Shown here: in pieces, positions 57,891 to 64,000 of the stretch
Layout: each line of letters starts with the position of its first letter
Position numbering within the stretch: the first letter of the stretch is position 1
Assembly (NCBI GenBank): GCA_031271785.1
Contig: JAISUZ010000082.1
Span: 1-64,000, forward strand
Direction of reading: 5' to 3'
DNA length: 64,000 nucleotides
Source: Fibrobacter sp.
GTDB taxonomy: Bacteria; Fibrobacterota; Fibrobacteria; Fibrobacterales; Fibrobacteraceae
The notes under the pieces: model-generated
What the model saw: only the letters and a program-made list of their open reading frames with translations
The model's database searches: none
What the model was told of the DNA's origin: nothing
Made by a program: the position numbers and the translations under genes

Positions 57891-58753
57891 GGAGTTCCCC
57901 AAATTTTCAAAATATCTTGATAGAGATCGGTGCGGCGGTCTCTGAAGTGAGGCCACCAATGCCGCTGAAATTCGATTTCGCTTAAATCGATTTCGGATAA
58001 AAGCGTTGCTGTTTCCGGTTCGCGGGATTCCGCAAGAACCCAACCGTCCGGAGCGGAGATAAACGAATCGCCCCAGAAACGGAGAGAACCTTCCGTACCT
58101 ACGCGGTTTGCCGCAACGACAAAAACGCGGTTTGCCACCGCGTGTCCGCGCATGACCGTTTTCCAGCTTTCGCGCTGGCGTTCATAGAGAGAGTCCGGTT
58201 CTTCGGCCGCCCAGCCGATGGCTGTCGGATAAATTAAGATTTCGGCGCCGCGCATGGCCATGAGGCGTGCGGCTTCCGGGAACCATTGATCCCAACAAAT
58301 TAAAACGCCGAGTTTCCCTGCCGAAGTGGCGATCGGTTCAAATCCGGTATCTCCCGGAATGAAATAATATTTTTCATAAAATCCCGGATCGTCCGGAATG
58401 TGGCTCTTGCGGTAAAAACCGGCGATGGAGCCATCGCGTTCGAACACATAAGCGCTGTTGTGATAGATTCCGGTATTACGTTTCTCAAAGAAAGGAAATA
58501 CTAATACGCAGCCGAGCCGTTTTGCGATTTCCCGCCATTCCTCAATAAGCGCGTCTTCTTTTTCAATGGCAAGATTAAAATTTTCGGCATCTTCCGTGAC
58601 CGGAAAATAAGGCGTGTGGAAAAGTTCCGGAAGAATCAAAAGATCGACGTTCTTTCCGGCAAGTTTCAACGCTTCTTCCCGGTAATAGGCGTTCGTCTGT
58701 TTAAAATCTCCGCACCACTTTCCCTGTAAAAGGGCTATGGATACATTTTTCAT
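57887..58753 (-). CDS. aguB: N-carbamoylputrescine amidase
   Basis: 288 aa, nitrilase superfamily. Catalytic triad: Glu in LLILPELFHTPYF, Lys in GFYRKSHIPD, Cys in LGVLICWDQWFPEAARLMA. It hydrolyses N-carbamoylputrescine to putrescine, CO2 and ammonia. Upstream of aguA in the same operon. A TATATT box ends only seven bases before its ATG, so the message may be almost leaderless. Confidence 0.94.
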   Translation of the reverse strand: MKNVSIALLQGKWCGDFKQTNAYYREEALKLAGKNVDLLILPELFHTPYFPVTEDAENFNLAIEKEDALIEEWREIAKRLGCVLVFPFFEKRNTGIYHNSAYVFERDGSIAGFYRKSHIPDDPGFYEKYYFIPGDTGFEPIATSAGKLGVLICWDQWFPEAARLMAMRGAEILIYPTAIGWAAEEPDSLYERQRESWKTVMRGHAVANRVFVVAANRVGTEGSLRFWGDSFISAPDGWVLAESREPETATLLSEIDLSEIEFQRHWWPHFRDRRTDLYQDILKIWGTP

Positions 58754-58760
58754 AAGTTGG

Positions 58761-58766
58761 AATATA
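58761..58766 (-). promoter_or_regulatory. -10-like TATATT close to the aguB start
   Basis: TATATT on the minus strand, seven bases before ATG 58753. Confidence 0.4.
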
Positions 58767-58787
58767 GCTTTTTGATTACCATTAAAA

Positions 58788-58815
58788 AAGCCGGCGAATG
58801 CCGGCTTAAAAGATT
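58788..58815 (-). terminator. Intrinsic terminator of yebC
   Basis: AAGCCGGC, loop ATTC (minus strand), GCCGGCTT, then a T run. The stem is symmetric. Confidence 0.8.
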
Positions 58816-58831
58816 TTTGTCTCTGAAGCGA

Positions 58832-59575
58832 TTACTCCAAATCCATATCCGCTTCGTTGATGTCGGCGTTATGGTAAACGTCCTGCACGTCTTCGTTGTC
58901 TTCGAACTTCTCAATCATTTTCAGGAGTTTTTGAGCGTCGTTGCGGTCGAGTTTGACGGTATCGTTCGGTACATAACTGAGTTCGGCGCTCATCATTTCG
59001 ATGTTTGCGTTTTCGAGCGCGCGGGTAACGGCGTCGAAGGTGTCTGCTTCGGTAGTGATTTCGTGAACGTTATCTTCGGTGCTCATGTCGGTCGCGCCCG
59101 CTTCGAGAACGAGATCCATCACTTGTTCTTCGGTATATTTTTCCGCGTCCACGAGAATCACGCCTTTGTATTGGAACACCCAGGCCACAGAACCGGATTC
59201 GCCCATGCTGCCGCCGTTTTTGTTGAAGATGTTCCGGACATCGGCTACGGTGCGGACTTTGTTGTCCGTCATGCATTTTACGAGAATAGCGACTCCCGCC
59301 GGTCCGCGCCCTTCGTACATCGGTTCGCTCATTTCGGCTCCGTTCCCGGCGCCTGTAGCTTTGGCGATGGCGCTGTCGATATTTTTGGCCGGGAGGCTCT
59401 GCCCTTTCGCCTTGAGGATCGCCGCTCTTAAACGCGGGTTCGCATCGGCATTGCCGCCGCCGAGTTTGGCGGCGATGGAGATTTCTTTAATGAGTTTATT
59501 CCACGCTTTGGCACGGCCTACATCGGTCTTTGCTTTTTTTCTTTTGATGGTAGCCCATTTGGAATGTCCGGACAT
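58832..59575 (-). CDS. yebC: YebC/PmpR family protein
   Basis: 247 aa, standard length. N-terminal signature is GHSKWATIKRKKAKTDVGRAKAW, followed by GGNADANPRLRAAILKAKG and KCMTDNKVRTVADVRNIFNK. The acidic middle has AWVFQYKGVILVDAE. Members act as transcription regulators, and some help ribosomes through proline stretches. Single gene with its own terminator. Confidence 0.95.
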   Translation of the reverse strand: MSGHSKWATIKRKKAKTDVGRAKAWNKLIKEISIAAKLGGGNADANPRLRAAILKAKGQSLPAKNIDSAIAKATGAGNGAEMSEPMYEGRGPAGVAILVKCMTDNKVRTVADVRNIFNKNGGSMGESGSVAWVFQYKGVILVDAEKYTEEQVMDLVLEAGATDMSTEDNVHEITTEADTFDAVTRALENANIEMMSAELSYVPNDTVKLDRNDAQKLLKMIEKFEDNEDVQDVYHNADINEADMDLE

Positions 59576-59619
59576 AAAAACCTCTTTGCTTAAATCAATT
59601 CGGAACCAAAAATAATTAT

Positions 59620-60903
59620 TTAAAGCGCGTAACCAAGTGTTTTTCTGTATTCATTGACCGCTTTTTTATATTCGGCTACGGCTTTCGCGATCCGCATCGC
59701 CAAATCTTGCTGTCCGGCGGCGGATGCCATATATTTTTCATCTTCGGGATGGGTGATAAACCCGAGTTCCACAAGGACTGCGGGCATCATGGCGCCCACG
59801 AGAACCATAAACCCGGCGCCTCCGGCGCCGGAACCTTGCTGCTCGATTTTTCCGGCTTTAAATGAGGTGAGCAAAGCTTCGGTGAATTGATAACTGTTTT
59901 GTTTGAATTTTTCGAGGCGGGCTTCGAGTACGAACCAATCCAGCGGAGAAATTTCCGCTTTGGAACTTTTATCTCCGAATTCGGTAATCACTTTGTTTTC
60001 CCGGCGGGCAATGGCGCGGTCTTCTTCGCTTTCCGGGTCGCGCAACACATAAAATTTATATCCTTTCGCTTTTTTCTGGCGCTCCGCGCCATCGACCGCG
60101 TTGCAATGCAAGCTGATAAATAAATCGCCGTCCCATTTATTGGCAAGTTCCGCCCGTTCCGAAAGTTGAATGAATTTATCCGTATCCCGCGAGAGTTTTA
60201 CTTGGAATCCCTGTTTCCGGAGTTCTTTGCTTAAGAGGTTTGCAACGGCTAAAACAATATCTTTTTCCTGACTGTTTTTTCCGAGCGCTCCCGGGTCTTT
60301 TCCGCCGTGTCCCGGGTCGATAATGATGGTGCGGACTTCCCGCGTGCCGGCGGTTTCTTTTTTCGCGGGTTTGTTTTCGGTTTTCGGCGGAGCCGCCGGG
60401 GTAACGCTTGGTTTGACTTCCGGTGCCGGAGCGGCAGGCGCGTTTACTGCGGAAACTTTCTTTAAGAGTGTGTCGGATACGAATTTTTTGGAAAGCGCGT
60501 TCTCAAAAATTGCAAGGGTTTCTTTGGCCGGCGCCCAAACGGTACCGTCTTCAAAACGTGTCGGCGCCGGGAGCGCGGAGGCTTTTCCGTTGGCGTAAAG
60601 GTAGGGGAGTCCGAGAACAAAGGAACATTCGAGTTTTTCCCCTTTGGCTTTGAAATGTTTTTCCGCCGGGTGAAAATCCGGGTTTAAGTTTTCCGAGCGG
60701 GCGAGCGTTTCAATATCCACCATCCACACGCCGTCGAATTTTTGGAGGCGCGCTGCTCCGGAATCCCCGAAGGCGAGAGGCGCTAAAACAAATAAAGAGA
60801 ATGCAAAAATTAACGATGCAATTTGGCGATGCGCGCCATTTCGAGCTTGGCATCCCGTTTCATGACATCGGCTCGTTTGTCTTTTAAGTCTTTTCCGCGG
60901 CAT
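59620..60903 (-). CDS. N-acetylmuramoyl-L-alanine amidase (Amidase_3)
   Basis: Up to 427 aa. A hydrophobic signal-like segment lies near residues 29-45 (ASLIFAFSLFVLAPLAF). After a Pro/Ala/Lys linker comes the zinc amidase domain (about 195-415): IIIDPGHGGKDPGALG (His), QEKDIVLAVANLL (Glu), LFISLHCNAV (His) and PAVLVELGFITHPEDE (Glu). It cleaves the peptide from MurNAc. The start is odd: ATG 60903 lies 94 bases inside smpB and gives a long basic N-terminus; no ATG, GTG or TTG occurs nearer, only ATT 60822. Confidence 0.88.
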   Translation of the reverse strand: MPRKRLKRQTSRCHETGCQARNGAHRQIASLIFAFSLFVLAPLAFGDSGAARLQKFDGVWMVDIETLARSENLNPDFHPAEKHFKAKGEKLECSFVLGLPYLYANGKASALPAPTRFEDGTVWAPAKETLAIFENALSKKFVSDTLLKKVSAVNAPAAPAPEVKPSVTPAAPPKTENKPAKKETAGTREVRTIIIDPGHGGKDPGALGKNSQEKDIVLAVANLLSKELRKQGFQVKLSRDTDKFIQLSERAELANKWDGDLFISLHCNAVDGAERQKKAKGYKFYVLRDPESEEDRAIARRENKVITEFGDKSSKAEISPLDWFVLEARLEKFKQNSYQFTEALLTSFKAGKIEQQGSGAGGAGFMVLVGAMMPAVLVELGFITHPEDEKYMASAAGQQDLAMRIAKAVAEYKKAVNEYRKTLGYAL

Positions 60904-61286
60904 ATTCCTACTTCCACTTTGGCGTACCGGTTTTTAAAATACAGTTTTAGAGGAATTAAAGTATATCCTTTGAGTTCTTTTGCTTTCCGCATTTTATCAA
61001 TTTCATGGGAATGCGCGAGAAGTTTGCGCCGTCTGGCCGGAAGATGGTTAAAACGGTTGGCAAAAAGATATTCGTCGATATGCGCCCCCACGAGCCAGAG
61101 TTCCTGTTTATCTTCGGAAACATCCACCCATGCTTCGTTCAGGCTGCATTTTCCGTCCCGGATGGATTTGATTTCGGAACCGATCAGCATAACGCCGACT
61201 TCAAAGCGTTCATCGACAAAGTAAAGATGCCCTGCTTTCCGGTTGAGAATAGTGGGAGCCTTGGCGGTACTCTCCGTTTTACTCAT
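60810..61286 (-). CDS. smpB: SsrA-binding protein SmpB
   Basis: 158 aa. It binds tmRNA and brings it to stalled ribosomes. Signatures are LNRKAGHLYFVDERFEVGVML, GSEIKSIRDGKCSLNEAWV, HRQ-type tail region RRKLLAHSHEID, and LIPLKLYFKNRYAKVEVGICRGK. The basic C-terminus (KRDAKLEMARIAKLHR) is as in the family. It overlaps the IHF gene by eight bases at its start and the amidase at its end. Confidence 0.96.
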   Translation of the reverse strand: MSKTESTAKAPTILNRKAGHLYFVDERFEVGVMLIGSEIKSIRDGKCSLNEAWVDVSEDKQELWLVGAHIDEYLFANRFNHLPARRRKLLAHSHEIDKMRKAKELKGYTLIPLKLYFKNRYAKVEVGICRGKDLKDKRADVMKRDAKLEMARIAKLHR

Positions 61287-61635
61287 TCACCGCCTCGGGC
61301 GCATGAATGATTTCGATGGCTTTCACGGATTCATCCAGGAGTTTTTTAAGTTCTTTACTCGCTTCAAATACCGGTTTAATTCCCGCTTCGATGGGGATGA
61401 TCTCTCCGGTACGCGGATTTCTCGCTTGGCGGGCGTTTCTTTTTTTGATTTTGAAACGGCCGAACCCACGGATTTCGATATTGTGCCCCTCGCTCATGGC
61501 TTTGGTCACGGAATCGAGAAAACACTCTACAATCGCTTTCGTATTCACTTGCGTGAGTCCGGTGCGGAGAGCTATTTCTTCAACAATATCTTTTTTAGTG
61601 ATATTTCCGTTTTCGGGCACTCTTTGTAACTCCAT
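61279..61635 (-). CDS. HU/IHF family DNA-bending protein
   Basis: 118 aa. ITKKDIVEEIALRTGLTQV is the dimer helix. IEIRGFGRFKIKKRNARQARN followed by PRTGEIIPI is the beta arm with the conserved Pro that kinks DNA. A Glu/Ala tail of about 20 residues (LLDESVKAIEIIHAPEAVNE) follows the usual end. The sequence is nearer to IHF-type proteins than to HU. First gene of the ihf-smpB-amidase run. Confidence 0.9.
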   Translation of the reverse strand: MELQRVPENGNITKKDIVEEIALRTGLTQVNTKAIVECFLDSVTKAMSEGHNIEIRGFGRFKIKKRNARQARNPRTGEIIPIEAGIKPVFEASKELKKLLDESVKAIEIIHAPEAVNE

Positions 61636-61719
61636 AAAAAATCAATGACTTACGTTCTACATAGTAGATATTTTCGTGTAAAACGTCAAATTTTACAGGG
61701 ATTTCAAGAAAGAAATGCT

Positions 61720-62715
61720 TTATTTTGCCCAGCCATTGGTCTTTTTGTGGCGTTGCGGGATCAGGGCATCGAGATTTGCCACGAGTTCCGGACAGCCTTC
61801 GCCGGTGATAGCTGAGGTGACGATCACTTTTTCTTTCTTCTTTTTGAAGGTTTTCAGCGCATTTTCCACCCCGATATCGGCTTTATTTAAGGCGATCACG
61901 TAGGGTTTTTCCGTGAGTTTCGGGTGAAATTGGTGAAGCTCGTTTTTGAGGGCGAGGAACTTTTCGTAAGCGTCTTCCTCAAATCCGTCGATTACGAACA
62001 AGAGGGAGTGCGTTCGTTCGATGTGTTTTAAAAATTGGTGCCCGAGACCGCGCCCTTCGCTTGCGCCTTCAATTAAACCCGGAATATCGGCAACCACAAA
62101 ACTTCGTTCATGGTAGCGGACAATGCCGAGAACCGGTTCGAGAGTGGTGAAGGGATAATCTCCGACTTTGGGGTGCGCGCTGGAGATTTTATTGACAAGG
62201 GAGGATTTTCCGGCGTTCGGGAACCCCACGAGCCCCACGTCTGCCATGAGTTTGAGTTCAAGTTCCAAGACACGTTTTTCGCCGGCTTGACCGGGAATCG
62301 TTTTCTTGGGAGCCTGGTGTGACGGAGTCGCGAAATGCTGATTTCCGAGCCCGCCTCTTCCGCCGCGTGCCGCGACCCATTTCTGCCCGGGTTCCGTGAG
62401 GTCGGCGAGAATGTGTCCGTCCGTATCTTTCACGAGCGTACCGCCCGGAACGGATATAATCACGTCTTCACCGGAAGCGCCGGTGCAGCGGCTCGCTCCG
62501 CCGGGTAAACCCTGAGGCGCTTTGTAGAGGTAAGTACTTCCCATATCGAGAAGCGTGGAGTATTGTTCGTTCACTTGAAGAATAACACTCCCGCCTTTTC
62601 CGCCGTCACCGCCGTCGGGACCGCCGAGCGGAATATATTTCTCACGGCGGAAGCTGCAAAGCCCGTCTCCGCCTTTTCCCGAACGCACCTCGATGGTTTT
62701 ATGATCTAAGAACAT
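61720..62715 (-). CDS. obgE: GTPase ObgE/CgtA
   Basis: 331 aa. The glycine-rich Obg domain (residues 1-158) has VRSGKGGDGLCSFRREKYIPLGGPDGG, GGRGGLGNQHFATP. The GTPase domain has GFPNAGKSSLVNKIS (P-loop), VVADIPGLIEGASEGRGLG (G3), LNKADIG (G4) and TSAITGEG (G5). It helps large ribosomal subunit assembly and stress control. It lacks the C-terminal extension of some members. Confidence 0.96.
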   Translation of the reverse strand: MFLDHKTIEVRSGKGGDGLCSFRREKYIPLGGPDGGDGGKGGSVILQVNEQYSTLLDMGSTYLYKAPQGLPGGASRCTGASGEDVIISVPGGTLVKDTDGHILADLTEPGQKWVAARGGRGGLGNQHFATPSHQAPKKTIPGQAGEKRVLELELKLMADVGLVGFPNAGKSSLVNKISSAHPKVGDYPFTTLEPVLGIVRYHERSFVVADIPGLIEGASEGRGLGHQFLKHIERTHSLLFVIDGFEEDAYEKFLALKNELHQFHPKLTEKPYVIALNKADIGVENALKTFKKKKEKVIVTSAITGEGCPELVANLDALIPQRHKKTNGWAK

Positions 62716-62868
62716 TTTAGGGCACCTCCAAAAATTGCTTTGCGTTTATGAAATCTCGCACAACCGAGCAGAAGCAGGAATGAAAAGTGGCTAATATTGG
62801 TGATATTCGCCGCTTTGAATGACGAACTGATACGATGTGTTGTTGCAGATTTCATAGAAAATGAATTT

Positions 62869-63846
62869 TTAGAGGAGCCCTTTAAGCCCTGTGGTTTCGG
62901 CGAGTCCGAGCGCGATATTCATGTTTTGAACGGCCGCTCCGCTCGCCCCTTTTCCGAGGTTATCGATGACGGTGGTTACTTGCATCACGTCTTTGTTGCC
63001 GAATACATAAATGCGCGCATTGTTGGTGTCGTTGCAAATAGTGCAGTTTAAGGCGCCGCCGTCCAGTACCGGGTTCGCCTCGTAAGGCATCACTTGAACA
63101 AACGGCCGGCCGGCATAGTGTTCGCTTAGAATCCGGGCGACTTCTTCCGGGGCCGCTTTCTTTGAAAATTGCTGCGGGAAAAGTGCGGTAGTGACCGCCA
63201 TTCCTTTATAAAACGGTCCGAGAACCGGGTTGAAGAAAGGAACGGTTGTGAGAGAACAGACTTTCATCATTTCCGGAACGTGTTTGTGGAAAAGCGAAAG
63301 GGCGTAAGGGCGCGGGGCAAAAAGGGCGGGGGATTTTCCCGGCGCGCTGCATTGCGCGCCGTCTGCTTCGTAAGTCGCGATGAGTTTTTTTCCGCCGCCG
63401 GAATAACCGGTGATGCTGTAAGAAGCGAGTGCGGCGGAAGCGCTCACGAGTCCGCTTTGAATCAGGGGATAGATACCGAGAATGAACGCTGTAGCGTGGC
63501 AGCCGGGGTTTGCGATCCGGGTGCTTTGAGCGATTTTTTCGTATTGTTCGGCGGCTATTTCGGGGAGTCCGTAAACCCAGCCCGGGTTTGTGCGGTGAGC
63601 GGTGCTCGCGTCGATAATGCGTGTTTTCGGGTTTGAGCAAAGCGCCGCACTTTCTTTCGCCGCATCGTCGGGCAGGCAAAGGAACGTCACATCGGAAGCG
63701 TTGATCAGCTCCTTCCGTACCGCCGGGTCTTTCCGCTTTTCGGGGTCGATGGAAAGAATTTCCACGTCTTCCCGGAGGTTCAGACGCTCGTGAATTTGAA
63801 GCCCGGTGGTGCCTTCCTGTCCGTCAACGAAAACGCGAAATTTCAT
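62869..63846 (-). CDS. argC: N-acetyl-gamma-glutamyl-phosphate reductase (type 2)
   Basis: 325 aa. It reduces N-acetylglutamyl phosphate to the semialdehyde in arginine synthesis, which could feed the agmatine-putrescine route. FRVFVDGQEGTTGLQIHERL is the NADP-binding start. The nucleophilic Cys is in IANPGCHATAFILGIYPL, and SITGYSGGGKK follows. The short form without the extended N-terminus is the type 2 branch. Confidence 0.93.
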   Translation of the reverse strand: MKFRVFVDGQEGTTGLQIHERLNLREDVEILSIDPEKRKDPAVRKELINASDVTFLCLPDDAAKESAALCSNPKTRIIDASTAHRTNPGWVYGLPEIAAEQYEKIAQSTRIANPGCHATAFILGIYPLIQSGLVSASAALASYSITGYSGGGKKLIATYEADGAQCSAPGKSPALFAPRPYALSLFHKHVPEMMKVCSLTTVPFFNPVLGPFYKGMAVTTALFPQQFSKKAAPEEVARILSEHYAGRPFVQVMPYEANPVLDGGALNCTICNDTNNARIYVFGNKDVMQVTTVIDNLGKGASGAAVQNMNIALGLAETTGLKGLL

Positions 63847-63859
63847 GTTAGTTTCAACC

Positions 63860-64000
63860 TTACGCGCCGCAGCACTTTTTGAATTTCTTGCCGGAACCGC
63901 AGGGGCAAGGATCGTTGCGCCCGGTATCCGGGGTTTCTTTTTTTACGGTTTCCTGTTTCACCGCTCTGCCGTCATAGAAGAACCATTCGCCGTTGATCCG
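63860..64000 (-). CDS. SEC-C motif protein, C-terminal part (YchJ-like; cut by window edge)
   Basis: Only the last 46 codons are inside the window. They read [16 protein letters not shown], then a short linker, and the zinc-binding SEC-C motif [20 protein letters not shown]. The WFFYDG phrase just before the motif resembles the YchJ/UPF0225 family more than SecA, whose tail also ends in SEC-C. It lies 13 bases upstream of argC on the same strand. Confidence 0.75.
   Translation of the reverse strand, partial: RINGEWFFYDGRAVKQETVKKETPDTGRNDPCPCGSGKKFKKCCGA

Noticed and set aside
57891-58043. 51-residue N-terminal extension of aguA
   Set aside because: It is aguB in another frame; ATG 57890 begins the conserved IRYPAEWEPQ segment.
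1-64000. CRISPR array
   Set aside because: No short repeats with regular unique spacers and no cas genes were seen; the 192-bp and 62-bp repeats are tandem without spacers.

Overview
The window looks like a chromosomal stretch of a Fibrobacter-type bacterium (phylum Fibrobacterota). Two tandem lipoproteins have the poly-Ser linkers and C-terminal domain of the Fibrobacter succinogenes major paralogous (FISUMP) family. There are also a lipoprotein GH5 glycanase, a poly-Ser CotH lipoprotein, a full Tol-Pal operon and lipid A genes, so the cell is Gram-negative with an outer membrane. These assignments come from reading the proteins; no database search was run.

Layout. 1-1432: two FISUMP-type lipoproteins, the first cut by the window edge. 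2268-6918: tolQ-tolR-tolA-tolB-pal-cpoB, the whole envelope-constriction machine in one operon. 7538-12529: an outer-membrane-type protein, an orphan LytTR response regulator, signal peptidase I and an Ig-like lipoprotein. 12517-21870: exonuclease-DinG helicase, a stand-alone XPB-type helicase-associated protein, DnaE and LpxB, tightly packed. 22265-24052: mutL, followed by a small structured RNA candidate (24161-24280). 24416-37601: an AT-richer surface-polysaccharide region with a Wzi-like barrel, UDP-glucose dehydrogenase, CDP-glycerol synthesis and transfer, four glycosyltransferases, a radical SAM protein, an O-antigen ligase/polymerase-like protein and a pyruvyltransferase. 38322-42649: tRNA-Pro with a 192-bp tandem repeat of its 3' tail, a broken nuclease gene, then Smr, LpxL-like, UDP-sugar pyrophosphorylase and MraY. 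43379-49170: GH5 enzyme, Mpi-type serine recombinase, HtpG, UppP and a dUTPase-like protein. 49978-50050: tRNA-Phe. 50248-52698: CotH lipoprotein. 53818-56715: UbiE/MenG, UbiX and UbiA (menaquinone type), a small membrane protein and RNase HI with a viroplasmin domain. 56880-58753: agmatine deiminase and N-carbamoylputrescine amidase (putrescine synthesis). 58832-64000: YebC, amidase, SmpB, IHF/HU, Obg, ArgC and the end of a SEC-C protein.

The most unusual content lies between the genes. Several unrelated repeat families are packed into the intergenic gaps: a ~52-bp mini-element (family G, ten copies, one of them inside a nuclease gene), a ~105-bp GC-rich element (family A, six copies, some carrying nested fold-back insertions), a second GC-rich element (family B), a G-tract element (family E), and a hairpin with a conserved 20-nt loop and covarying stems (family F). 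No transposase for any of them is encoded here. The tRNA-Pro tail repeat resembles in design the E. coli tyrT distal repeats. No CRISPR array, prophage or complete insertion sequence was seen.
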